Shown here one piece after another: positions 35,108-43,267 of a stretch of DNA of 64,000 nucleotides. Each line of letters starts with the position of its first letter. Position 1 is the first letter of the stretch. This stretch comes from Streptomyces sp. NRRL S-37. Its GTDB lineage: Bacteria > Actinomycetota > Actinomycetes > Streptomycetales > Streptomycetaceae. The position numbers were made by a program, and so were the translations under genes. Location: positions 1-64,000 of the forward strand of contig NZ_JOIZ01000001.1 in assembly GCF_000721605.1 (NCBI RefSeq), in the 5' to 3' direction. Under the pieces are notes generated by a model. That model was not told the DNA's origin. It did no database searches and saw nothing but the letters and a program-made list of their open reading frames with translations.

Positions 35108-37372
35108 ATGAGTCACTCCAGCCAGTACATCACCCTCACCGGAGCCGGGGAGAACAACCTCAAGGACGTCACGCTCCGCATCCCGAAGGGCCGGCTGACC
35201 GTGTTCACCGGCGTCTCGGGGTCGGGGAAGTCGTCGGTCGTCTTCGACACGATCGCGGTCGAGTCGCAGCGGCAACTGAACGAGACGTTCACCTGGTTCG
35301 TCCGCAACCGGCTGCCGAAGTACGAGCGGCCGCACGCGGAGGCCATGGAGGACCTGACGCCCGCGATCGTCGTCGACCAGCGGCCCGTCGGCGGCCACTC
35401 CCGGTCGACGGTGGGCACGATGACGGACGTCTACTCGGTGCTGCGGGTGCTGTTCTCCCGGCACGGCACGCCGAGCGCCGGTCCGGCGACGGCGTACTCG
35501 TTCAACGACCCGTCGGGCATGTGCCCCGAGTGCGACGGCCTGGGCCGGACCGTACGCCCCGACTGGGACCGCGTCCTGGACGCGGACCGCTCCCTCGCCG
35601 AGGGCGCGGTCCGCTTCCCGCCGTTCGCCGCGGGCACCTGGCAGGGGCAGACGTACACCAACAGCGACGACCTGGACCCGGACAAGCCGGTGCGGGAGTT
35701 CACCGCCGCCGAGCGGGAGTTCCTGATGCGGGGACGCCCGGGCAGCAAGGTCACCGTGAACAGCTCGGGCGGCGCGTGGACCACCGACTACGAAGGACTC
35801 GCCGACCGCTTCGAACGGCTCTATCTGAAGCGGGACCTGGCGGGGATGAGCCAGAAGACCCAGGAGATGGTGCGGGAGTTCCTGGCCGAGGGCGTCTGCC
35901 CCGCCTGCCGGGGTGCCAGGCTGAACGAGGCGGCGCTGGCGTCGAGGATCGACGGCCGGTCCATCGCCGACTGCGCCGCGATGCAGGTCACCGATCTCAT
36001 CACGGTGCTGCGCGGGATCGACGACCCGGTGGCCGGGCCGATCGCCGGGGCCGCCGTCGCCGCGCTGGAGCGGATCGAGACGATCGGCCTCGGCTACCTG
36101 AGCCTCGACCGGGAGACGTCCACCCTCTCCGGCGGCGAGGGGCAGCGGCTGAAGACGGTCCGGCACCTCGGGTCCAGCCTGACCGGGATGACGTACATCT
36201 TCGACGAGCCCAGCGTCGGACTGCACCCGCGCGACGTCCACCGGCTCGGAAAACTGCTGCTCCGGCTCCGCGACAAGGGCAACACCGTGCTGGTCGTGGA
36301 GCACGACCCGGACGTCATCACCCTGGCCGACCACGTCGTCGACATGGGGCCGGGGGCGGGTTCCGAGGGTGGCACGGTGGTGTTCGAGGGGACGCCGCGG
36401 GAGCTGGCCGCCTCGGGCACCCTGACGGGGCGGTGCCTGGGACGGCGTACCGCGGTCAAGGAGGCGGTGCGCAGGCCGGCGGGCGAGCTGTGGGTGAAGG
36501 GGGCCGACCGGCACAATCTGCGCGAGGTCACCGTGCGGTTCCCGGTGGGTGTGCTCACCGCGGTGACCGGGGTGGCGGGTTCGGGCAAGAGCACGCTGGT
36601 CGCCGAGTTCACCGACGCCCACGACGACGCCGTGGTGGTCGACCAGTCCTCGATCGGCATCTCCGCGCGGTCCACCCCCGCGACGTATCTGGGGATCATG
36701 GACCCGGTGCGGAAGATCTTCGCGCGGGAGACCGGCGCCGCACCCGGGCTGTTCAGCTTCAACTCCGACGGCGCCTGCGGGACCTGCGAGGGCCGCGGGA
36801 TCATGTACACCGACCTGGCCTTCATGGATCCGGTGACGACGACGTGCCCCACCTGCGAGGGGCGGCGGTTCAAGGACGAGGTGCTGCGGCTGACCGTCGA
36901 CGGCCGCTCCGTCGCCGATGTGCTGGCGATGACGGCCGAGCAGGCGCTCGGCTTCTTCCACGACACCGGCGTACGGCGCCGGCTGCGCGGGCTGCGGGAC
37001 GTCGGCCTCACCTACCTCACGCTGGGCCAGCCGCTGTCCACCCTCTCCGGTGGTGAGCGGCAGCGGATCAAGCTGGCCACCCGGCTGCACCGCGAGGGGG
37101 CGGTGTACGTCCTTGACGAGCCGACGACCGGACTGCACATGGCGGACGTGGACGGCCTCGTCGGTCTCCTGGACCGGCTGGTGGACGCGGGCAACACCGT
37201 CGTCGTCGTGGAGCACAACCTCGACGTCGTCGCCCGCGCCGACTGGGTGATCGACCTCGGCCCGGGCGGCGGACGGGACGGCGGCCGGGTGGTGTTCGAG
37301 GGCACACCGGCCGAGTTGCTCGTCGCCGAGGGGTCCTTCACGGGGGAGCATCTGCGGCGGGCCTGCCGGTGA
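35108..37372 (+). CDS. UvrA-like ABC ATPase (short, drug-resistance type)
   Basis: 754 residues, shorter than canonical UvrA (about 940-1000). First Walker A GVSGSGKSS; CPECDGLG and CPACRGA zinc cysteines; second half with GVAGSGKST, CGTCEGRG and CPTCEGRRF zinc modules, and signature LSGGE twice. The UvrB-binding domain of UvrA appears reduced. Relatives include DrrC-type proteins conferring resistance to DNA-binding drugs in producers. It follows the ABC-F gene by 10 bp, so both are probably expressed together. Whether it acts on DNA or works in repair with UvrBC is not known. Confidence 0.87.
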   Translation: MSHSSQYITLTGAGENNLKDVTLRIPKGRLTVFTGVSGSGKSSVVFDTIAVESQRQLNETFTWFVRNRLPKYERPHAEAMEDLTPAIVVDQRPVGGHSRSTVGTMTDVYSVLRVLFSRHGTPSAGPATAYSFNDPSGMCPECDGLGRTVRPDWDRVLDADRSLAEGAVRFPPFAAGTWQGQTYTNSDDLDPDKPVREFTAAEREFLMRGRPGSKVTVNSSGGAWTTDYEGLADRFERLYLKRDLAGMSQKTQEMVREFLAEGVCPACRGARLNEAALASRIDGRSIADCAAMQVTDLITVLRGIDDPVAGPIAGAAVAALERIETIGLGYLSLDRETSTLSGGEGQRLKTVRHLGSSLTGMTYIFDEPSVGLHPRDVHRLGKLLLRLRDKGNTVLVVEHDPDVITLADHVVDMGPGAGSEGGTVVFEGTPRELAASGTLTGRCLGRRTAVKEAVRRPAGELWVKGADRHNLREVTVRFPVGVLTAVTGVAGSGKSTLVAEFTDAHDDAVVVDQSSIGISARSTPATYLGIMDPVRKIFARETGAAPGLFSFNSDGACGTCEGRGIMYTDLAFMDPVTTTCPTCEGRRFKDEVLRLTVDGRSVADVLAMTAEQALGFFHDTGVRRRLRGLRDVGLTYLTLGQPLSTLSGGERQRIKLATRLHREGAVYVLDEPTTGLHMADVDGLVGLLDRLVDAGNTVVVVEHNLDVVARADWVIDLGPGGGRDGGRVVFEGTPAELLVAEGSFTGEHLRRACR

Positions 37373-37527
37373 GACCGGTTCCCGGTGGGTGGTTTCCCGG
37401 CCGCCTGGGTGGCCCGGCCGGGATTCCCGCTGCATGATGGCTGCGCCGGCGTCCGAGGGAACCGGGCCGGCCCCCGGACGCCCTCGGTGCGGCCGGAACC
37501 TGTCCCGTCCCCCACGGAGTCGCGCTC

Positions 37528-38304
37528 GTGCCCAGCAAGAAGGCCCTCGTCCGCCGCCCGGCTCCCCGTCTGGCCGAGGGGCGGGTGACGCACATCGAGC
37601 GGGAGGACGTCGACGTCGACCGCGCGGTGGAGCAGTGGGAGACGTACACGGAGACGCTGCGCGCCCACGGCTGGGAGACGATCGAGGTGGACCCGGCCGA
37701 CGACTGCCCGGACTCCGTGTTCGTGGAGGACACGGTGGTGATGTTCCGGAACGTGGCGCTGATCGCCCGCTCCGGTGCCGGGTCCCGCCGCGCGGAGACC
37801 CCCGGCGTCGAGGAAGCCGTGGCGTCGCTCGGCTGCTCGGTGAACTGGGTCTGGGAGCCGGGCACCCTGGACGGCGGCGATGTGCTGAAGGTCGGCGACA
37901 CGGTGTACGTCGGCCGGAGCGGGCGTACCGACGCGGCCGGGGTGCGGCAGGTGCGGGCCGCGTTCGAGCCGCTGGGGGCGCGGGTGGTCACCGTGCCGGT
38001 CTCCAAGGTGCTGCACCTGAAGTCGGCGGTCACGGCGCTGCCGGACGGGACGGTCGTCGGACACGTCCCGAACATGGACGCGCCGTCGCTGTTCCCTCGC
38101 TTCCTCCCGGTGCCGGAGGCGTCCGGGGCGCACGTGGTGCTGCTCGGCGGGGACAGGCTGCTGATGGCGTCGAGCGCGCCGAGGACCGCGGAGCTGTTCG
38201 CGGACCTCGGCTACGAGCCGGTCCCGGTGGACATCGGCGAGTTCGAGAAGCTCGAGGGCGGTGTGACCTGCCTCTCGGTGCGGCTGCGGGAGCTGTACGC
38301 CTGA
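37528..38304 (+). CDS. N(G),N(G)-dimethylarginine dimethylaminohydrolase
   Basis: 258 residues from GTG 37528. It converts dimethyl- or monomethylarginine to citrulline and the amine. The pentein fold has its active-site residues: FVEDT at 65-69, GTLDGGD at 112-118, His163 in VLHLKSAVT and the nucleophile Cys248 in EGGVTCLS. Length agrees with bacterial DDAH. It starts 155 bp after the UvrA-like gene and seems separate. Confidence 0.92.
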   Translation: MPSKKALVRRPAPRLAEGRVTHIEREDVDVDRAVEQWETYTETLRAHGWETIEVDPADDCPDSVFVEDTVVMFRNVALIARSGAGSRRAETPGVEEAVASLGCSVNWVWEPGTLDGGDVLKVGDTVYVGRSGRTDAAGVRQVRAAFEPLGARVVTVPVSKVLHLKSAVTALPDGTVVGHVPNMDAPSLFPRFLPVPEASGAHVVLLGGDRLLMASSAPRTAELFADLGYEPVPVDIGEFEKLEGGVTCLSVRLRELYA

Positions 38305-38403
38305 CGGGTGACACCGTCACCCGCGCACCGCGGCGGCCTGCGGCTCCGCGCCGGACGGCGCTCCATGGGGACCCCGCTGATCAGGGTTCTTTACGGTGCC
38401 CTT

Positions 38404-38448
38404 AACCTACGGCTACGTAACCTACGGCTACGTAGCCTACGATTCCGT
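38404..38448 (+). promoter_or_regulatory. Three tandem 15-bp repeats (operator) upstream of the desaturase
   Basis: Two exact units AACCTACGGCTACGT (38404-38418, 38419-38433) and a third, AGCCTACGATTCCGT (38434-38448). They contain the perfect palindrome GGCTACGTAGCC (38426-38437) and the dyad CCTACGATTCCGTAGG. They lie 57-101 bp upstream of the desaturase GTG, where a repressor or activator would act on its promoter. The binding protein is unknown; a TetR-type lipid regulator is a guess. Confidence 0.6.
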
Positions 38449-38504
38449 AGGTTCCCGGCACCGCTCGCCGGTATCTCATATGTCACCGTCCCCTGGAGTC
38501 ACCT

Positions 38505-39482
38505 GTGTCGATCACTTCTCCCCACCTGGGCAGCCCTTCGGTCTGGACCGACGCCCGGCTGTTGTACGCGCTGGAGGAAGTGGTCGAGAAGGAGCTCAAC
38601 CGGCATCTGAAGGTCACCAAGGACTGGATGCCGCACGAGTACGTGCCGTGGAGCGACGGCCGCAACTTCCCCGGCTTCTTCGAGGACGGCGAGGCCTGGG
38701 ACAAGGAGCAGTCGAAGGTCACCGAGGTCGGCCGGATCGCGCTGGTGGTGAACCTGCTGACCGAGGACAACCTCCCCAGCTACCACCACGAGATCGCCAC
38801 GCTGTTCGGCCGGGACGGCGCCTGGGGCACCTGGGTGCACCGCTGGACGGCCGAGGAGGGCCGGCACGGCATCGTGATGCGGGACTACCTGCTCGCCTCG
38901 CGGGCGGTGGACCCGGACAAGCTGGAGCAGTTCCGCATGGCGCACATGAGCGAGGGCTTCGAGTCGGACAACCGGCACTCGATGCTCCACTCGGTCGCCT
39001 ACGTCGCCTTCCAGGAGCTGGCCACCCGCGTCTCGCACCGCAACACCGGCCACCAGTCCGGTGACCCGGTCTGCGACCGCATGCTGGCGCGCATCGCGAC
39101 CGACGAGAACCTGCACATGGTGTTCTACCGCAACCTGCTCAAGGCGGCCTTCGAGATGGCGCCCGACCTGACGATGCAGGCGGTCCGCGACGTCGTCGTG
39201 AACTTCCGGATGCCCGGCCACGGCATCCCCGGCTTCGAGCGGGCCGCGGCGCAGATGGCGATCGGCGAGGTCTACAACCTGCGCATCCACCACGACGACG
39301 TGCTCCAGCCGGTGCTGCGCTACCTGAAGATCATGGAGGTCGACGGGCTGGGCCCCGAGGGCCTCAAGGCGCAGGAGGAACTGGGCCTGTTCATGGGCGG
39401 CCTGGACGCGGAGGCGTCGAAGTTCGACGAGAAGCTGGCGGCCCGCAAGGCCCGGATGGCGGCCCGCGCGGAACGCGTCTGA
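38505..39482 (+). CDS. Acyl-[acyl-carrier-protein] desaturase (DesA type)
   Basis: 325-residue soluble di-iron ferritin-like enzyme that puts a double bond in acyl-ACP. GTG 38505 is preceded by GGAG. Iron ligands lie in EDNLPSYHHE (Glu87, His94), WTAEEGRHG (Glu118, His121) and DENLHMVFY. The C-terminal tail is a charged helix. It needs ferredoxin; no ferredoxin gene is adjacent. The tandem repeat array upstream suggests tight regulation, perhaps by temperature or lipid state. Confidence 0.9.
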   Translation: MSITSPHLGSPSVWTDARLLYALEEVVEKELNRHLKVTKDWMPHEYVPWSDGRNFPGFFEDGEAWDKEQSKVTEVGRIALVVNLLTEDNLPSYHHEIATLFGRDGAWGTWVHRWTAEEGRHGIVMRDYLLASRAVDPDKLEQFRMAHMSEGFESDNRHSMLHSVAYVAFQELATRVSHRNTGHQSGDPVCDRMLARIATDENLHMVFYRNLLKAAFEMAPDLTMQAVRDVVVNFRMPGHGIPGFERAAAQMAIGEVYNLRIHHDDVLQPVLRYLKIMEVDGLGPEGLKAQEELGLFMGGLDAEASKFDEKLAARKARMAARAERV

Positions 39483-39543
39483 CGGCTGGGGCCCGTCAGG
39501 CCTGGAGGCCGGCGGCTGACGGCTGGGGCCCGGGGCTTCGGGC

Positions 39544-39789
39544 CTAACGGGCCGTACGGCGCAGTTCCAGGCGTTCCTTCTCGGACATGCCGCCCCACAC
39601 GCCGAAGCGCATGTCGTTGGCCAGGGCGTACTCGAGGCACGTCGCGCGGATCGGGCAGAGGCCGCAGATCCGCTTGGCGTCGCGGACCGAACTGCCCGGC
39701 TCGGGGAAGAAGAAGTCTCCCCCGGTCTGCGCGCACAGCGCCTGCTCCTGCCAGGTGAGGTCGGGCGACGGAATCGTTTCGGTGTGCAT
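39544..39789 (-). CDS. WhiB-like (Wbl) iron-sulfur regulator
   Basis: 81 residues from ATG 39789. The four [4Fe-4S] cysteines are in ALCAQ, ICGLC and ATCLEYAL, followed by the Wbl turn GVWGGM and a basic C-terminal KERLELRRTAR. Wbl proteins bind the sigma-70 region 4 of the housekeeping sigma factor and tune transcription during development or stress. Sequence does not match WhiB, WhiD, WblA or WblC as I recall them; the paralogue is unassigned. The long open frame upstream of ATG is not conserved. Confidence 0.88.
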   Translation of the reverse strand: MHTETIPSPDLTWQEQALCAQTGGDFFFPEPGSSVRDAKRICGLCPIRATCLEYALANDMRFGVWGGMSEKERLELRRTAR

Positions 39790-39917
39790 GCCCGGAAGCG
39801 TGCCGTGCGGCGGAAAACGTTCGATCAACGCGGGATCAACGGGGGCCGGAGGGTCTTCCGTGACCGCATGATGATGACGCCGGGGCATCCGGCGCGCACG
39901 GCGGCGCGCCGGGTGGG

Positions 39918-40712
39918 TCAGGTCTCGCGCGGTTCGCCCTTGAGTACGGCGAACCGTGCCCCGTACGGGTCCTCCAGGCGGGCCAGCCGGCCGACGCCGG
40001 CGAGGGAGGTGGCGGGCAGCCGTACCCTGCCGCCCAGCTCGACGGCCCTGGCGACGACGGCGTCCGTGTCGTCCACCCCGAAGTAGGGCAGCCAGTGGGG
40101 CCGGCCGGGCTCCGCCCCGGCGAGGTCGTCGGCCGGCGGGACCAGTCCGCCGAACATGCTCTCCTCGCCCGCCCCGGCGGGGTTGACGGAGGTGTAGACG
40201 CCGTCGGGGAAGGTCACCGCCGAGGTCTCCCAGCCGAGGACGGAGCGGTAGAACGCGGCGGCGCGGGCGATGTCCGGGACGTGCAGCTCGACCCAGCACA
40301 GGGTGCCGACCTCGCCGGCCGCCTCGATGCCCTTGCGCAGTGCCGGTTCCCAGATGCCGAAGGGGACGCCGGCCTGGTCGGCGAGGATCGCCATGCGGCC
40401 CTGTTCCAGGACGTCCACCGGCGGGACGGGGGCGCTGCCGCGGGCGTGCAGGGCGGCCCGGGTGGTGGCGTCCGCGTCGGGGGTCCGGAAGTAGACGGTC
40501 CAGGCGGGCGGGCCCTGCTCGGGGGTGGTCCGCATGCCTCCCGCGACGATCCGCCCGGCCCGCTCGAAGAATCCGTAGCCGCCGGCGTCGGGTCCTGCCG
40601 AGCGGAACTCCCAGCCGAACAGGCCGCCGTAGAAGGCGGCGGTGCCCTCCATGTCGGGGGTGCCGACGTCGGTCCAGTTCGGGGCGCCGTCGGCGAAGTG
40701 GGTGGTGAGCAT
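39918..40712 (-). CDS. VOC-family protein (two glyoxalase-like domains)
   Basis: 264 residues from ATG 40712, after a strong CAGGAGG. It has two tandem vicinal-oxygen-chelate domains: NWTDVGTPDMEGTAAFYGGL in the first, and LCWVELHVPDIARAAAFYRS in the second. Metal ligands could be Glu/His in these strands, but the substrate is not known; possible roles are dioxygenase, isomerase or antibiotic-binding. Monocistronic. Confidence 0.83.
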   Translation of the reverse strand: MLTTHFADGAPNWTDVGTPDMEGTAAFYGGLFGWEFRSAGPDAGGYGFFERAGRIVAGGMRTTPEQGPPAWTVYFRTPDADATTRAALHARGSAPVPPVDVLEQGRMAILADQAGVPFGIWEPALRKGIEAAGEVGTLCWVELHVPDIARAAAFYRSVLGWETSAVTFPDGVYTSVNPAGAGEESMFGGLVPPADDLAGAEPGRPHWLPYFGVDDTDAVVARAVELGGRVRLPATSLAGVGRLARLEDPYGARFAVLKGEPRET

Positions 40713-40840
40713 GGTGCCTCCTGTGAGACGTCCCGTCGCCTGCTCTGCCGAGTCTTCCACCGGCCGTCGGCGCTCACCGCCGGAGCACCCGGACGGGCGT
40801 GGGGTTTTCTCGCCCCCGCCGCCCCTTCCCGTCCCGAAAC

Positions 40841-40918
40841 TGGGGCTCCGCCCCAGACCCCGCTCCTCAAACGCCGGAGGGGCTGAGATCTAGCCCCTCC
40901 GGTGTTTGAGGAGCGGGG
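40841..40918. terminator. Long near-perfect hairpin downstream of the LacI gene
   Basis: CCCCGCTCCTCAAACGCCGG and following (40858-40884) pairs with 40892-40918 over 27 bp with one mismatch, around a 7-nt loop holding AGATCT. A second small stem, TGGGGC/GCCCCA, is at 40841-40855. It resembles a terminator element widely dispersed in Streptomyces, and here follows lacI. Confidence 0.75.
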
Positions 40919-40982
40919 GCCCGGGAGCAGCGCCCCCGGGGACGGGAATGGGAAGGGGCGGCGGGGGCGACATCCCGGCGGG

Positions 40983-42014
40983 TCACGCGGACGCGCGGCG
41001 GACCAGCGTCGTCGGAAGGATCACGCCGTCGGAGCCGCCCTCCGACGGCGTGCCGGTGCCGTCGAGTTCGCGCAGCAGGAGGCGGGTCATCAGACGGCCC
41101 ATCTCCTCTATGTCCTGACGGACCGTCGTCAAAGGGGGGTCCGTCTGTTCCGCGATCGGGAGCATGTCGTCGAAGCCGACCACCGCCACGTCGTCCGGCA
41201 CCCGCCGCCCGTGCTCGCGCAGCACCCGCAGGGCGCCCGCCGCCATGAGGTCGTTGGCCGCGAACACCGCGTCCAGGTCCGGGCACCGGTCGAGGAGCCG
41301 ACGCATCGCCCGCTCGCCCCCGGCCGGGGTGAAGTCGCCCTCCGCGACCAGCCGGGGATCGGCGCCGGCCATGACGTCCCGGAAGCCGTCGAGGCGGTCC
41401 ACCGCCGCGGTCTGGTCCAGGGCGCCGGTGATGTGGGCGATACGAGCGCGGCCGAGGCCGAGCAGATGGCGTACGGCGTCGCGGGCGCCGCCCCGGTTGT
41501 CGCTGTCGACGTAGGAGACGCCGCCCTGGCCGCCGTTCCAGTCGGGCCGGCCGCCGTACACGGTCGGCAGACCGGCCCGCTGGATCAGCTGGGGCAGCGG
41601 GTCGTCGATGTGCAGGGAGAACACCAGGGCGCCGTCGACGTGCCCGCCGGCGAGGTAGCGGCCGACGCGGACGTGGTCGTCGCGGTCCTCGGTGAGCAGC
41701 AGGACGAGCTGGTTGTCGTGGGCCGTCAGCTCCTTGCTGATGCCGCGCAGCTGCCGGGCGAAGAAGGGGTCGGCGAAGACCCGGGTCTCCGGTTCGGCCA
41801 CGATGACGGCGACGGCGTCGTGCCGCTTCGTCACCAGGCTGCGGGCGGCCTGGTTGGGGACGTACCCGAGTTCCTCCACCGCCCGCCTCACCCGTTCGGC
41901 CAGGCGCTCCCGTACCCCGTGGGAGCCGTTGACCACGCGGGAGACCGTGGCCCGGGAGACACCGGCCCGCGCGGCCACGGCCTCCAGCGTGGGGCGTGGC
42001 GCTGTGTCGGTCAC
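40983..42014 (-). CDS. LacI-family transcriptional regulator
   Basis: 343 residues from GTG 42014, after GAGGAG. The N-terminal helix-turn-helix with hinge reads VAARAGVSRATVSRVVNGS, then ELGYVPNQAARSL, and the remainder is a periplasmic-binding-protein-like sugar domain. A perfect palindrome, GAGAGCGCTCTC, lies at 42071-42082, 57 bp upstream of the start, so the gene is probably autoregulated. It is 86 bp downstream of the laccase gene, and may govern the sugar-oxidation genes nearby; that is inference. Confidence 0.88.
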   Translation of the reverse strand: MTDTAPRPTLEAVAARAGVSRATVSRVVNGSHGVRERLAERVRRAVEELGYVPNQAARSLVTKRHDAVAVIVAEPETRVFADPFFARQLRGISKELTAHDNQLVLLLTEDRDDHVRVGRYLAGGHVDGALVFSLHIDDPLPQLIQRAGLPTVYGGRPDWNGGQGGVSYVDSDNRGGARDAVRHLLGLGRARIAHITGALDQTAAVDRLDGFRDVMAGADPRLVAEGDFTPAGGERAMRRLLDRCPDLDAVFAANDLMAAGALRVLREHGRRVPDDVAVVGFDDMLPIAEQTDPPLTTVRQDIEEMGRLMTRLLLRELDGTGTPSEGGSDGVILPTTLVRRASA

Positions 42015-42070
42015 TTGGGAGCTCCTCACCTGCGGCTGCGGGAAAGGATAGCCCCGGCCCGGCCGCGGGC

Positions 42071-42082
42071 GAGAGCGCTCTC
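42071..42082. promoter_or_regulatory. LacI-type operator
   Basis: Perfect 12-bp palindrome GAGAGCGCTCTC, the central-CG form typical of LacI-family operators, between the laccase gene and the lacI start. Confidence 0.65.
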
Positions 42083-42100
42083 GGATCATGTCCGGCGCCG

Positions 42101-43093
42101 TCAGTGCTCGTGCGTCGGCTCCTCCCCGGCGGCGGCCCCGTGAGCGTGCTCGTGCGCGTCCGGGTCGTACCCCGGGATGGTGCCGTCCGGCTTCTTCACC
42201 AGGAACAGGCCGACCATGCCCATGTCGGAGTGGCTCTGGACGTGGCAGTGGTACATCCAGGCGCCGGCTCCGACGCCCTCGCCCGCGATGATCTGGAAGC
42301 CGAAGGAGTCGGCCGGGCCGCAGATCTTGGTGTCGATGACCTGACTGGGGTCGTCGGGGCCGGTGAGCATGCCGGTGCGGTTGTCGGCCCAGCGGTGCCC
42401 GTGCATGTGGAAGGTGTGGTAGTACTCGCCGTGCGTGATCATGACGATCTCGACGCGGTCGCCCACCGTGGCCTCGAAGTCCGGACCGGTGTGGGCCGGC
42501 TTGTTGTTGATCGACATGTCGTTGAAGACGATGGTGTGGGTCGCGTCGGGCAGGACGTCGCCCTTGCGGCGGACGATCACCGGCCCGTACAGGCCGTTGC
42601 GGATGCCTCCGGTGCCGTGCACCGTGCCGACGACGTGGTCGTGGTAGTGCCAGTAGCCCGCGCTGCCCGCCCGCCAGGTGCCGTCGGAGCGCCGGCCGGG
42701 CTTGTGGGTGCGCCAGGTGTAGGTGCGGGTGCCGCCGGGCTCGACATCGCTCTTGTTCTGTCGGGTGCCGTCGCTGGAGATCTCGTAGTCCAGGCCGTGG
42801 ACGTGCAGGCTCACGGGCACGTCCATGGTGTTCTCGAACTCGACGTGCAGCGTGTCGCCCTCGTTGAGCTCGATCAGCGGGCCGGGGATGGACGCCTTGC
42901 CCTTCTCGAAGCCGTAGCCCATCTGTCCGCCGGGCAGCCGCTCGGCGTACATCTTGAGGCGCCGCACCTCGCCCCCGGCGGGCGCGGTCTTCGCCGGCGC
43001 GGCCGCGCTCACGGCCTCGGGCGCGACGGACAACGATGTCGCGACGGCGGCGCCGCCCAGCAGTACCCGTCGGTTGAAACCGCGTCTGTCCAT
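42101..43093 (-). CDS. Small two-domain laccase (SLAC-type multicopper oxidase)
   Basis: 330 residues. A Tat signal begins [16 protein letters not shown], with Ala-rich cleavage region near residue 30, so it is exported folded. Copper ligands are in [27 protein letters not shown] and [13 protein letters not shown] (type 1 and trinuclear sites). It lacks the middle domain of three-domain laccases and works as a trimer, oxidising phenols with O2. It is very like S. coelicolor SLAC. The C-terminus is His/Glu-rich. A sugar-oxidation gene pair diverges from it. Confidence 0.95.
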   Translation of the reverse strand: MDRRGFNRRVLLGGAAVATSLSVAPEAVSAAAPAKTAPAGGEVRRLKMYAERLPGGQMGYGFEKGKASIPGPLIELNEGDTLHVEFENTMDVPVSLHVHGLDYEISSDGTRQNKSDVEPGGTRTYTWRTHKPGRRSDGTWRAGSAGYWHYHDHVVGTVHGTGGIRNGLYGPVIVRRKGDVLPDATHTIVFNDMSINNKPAHTGPDFEATVGDRVEIVMITHGEYYHTFHMHGHRWADNRTGMLTGPDDPSQVIDTKICGPADSFGFQIIAGEGVGAGAWMYHCHVQSHSDMGMVGLFLVKKPDGTIPGYDPDAHEHAHGAAAGEEPTHEH

Positions 43094-43196
43094 GCCGAAC
43101 TCCCCACGTGGCTGTCATGAACCTGTGAAACCGTAGCGGCCACCCCGTCGTTTATCCACACTCAGGACAAAGTTCGGCCCATCTCTGCGATAGGTA

Positions 43197-43225
43197 TTGG
43201 CGTCTGGCGCAAAGAGGTCTAGCTT
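43197..43225 (+). promoter_or_regulatory. Probable promoter of the ThuA-sugar dehydrogenase gene
   Basis: TTGGCG (43197-43202) and TAGCTT (43220-43225) at 17-bp spacing, about 43 bp upstream of the GTG start; -35 and -10 fit the housekeeping consensus. Confidence 0.45.
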
Positions 43226-43267
43226 CCTTGACGCTGTTGCTGCGACCGAGGAGGGGTGGGTGGCCAC

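Noticed and set aside
38404..38448. Possible CRISPR or plasmid iterons
   Set aside because: Units are contiguous without spacers, only three copies, and no Cas or replication genes are near.
38396..38470. Repeated peptide YGYVT in a frame across the desaturase promoter
   Set aside because: The repetition comes from the 15-bp DNA repeats; no ribosome-binding site and the frame is antisense in character to the promoter role.
40841..40940. Insertion sequence ends
   Set aside because: Long hairpin without transposase or target-site duplication; a terminator-like repeat explains it.
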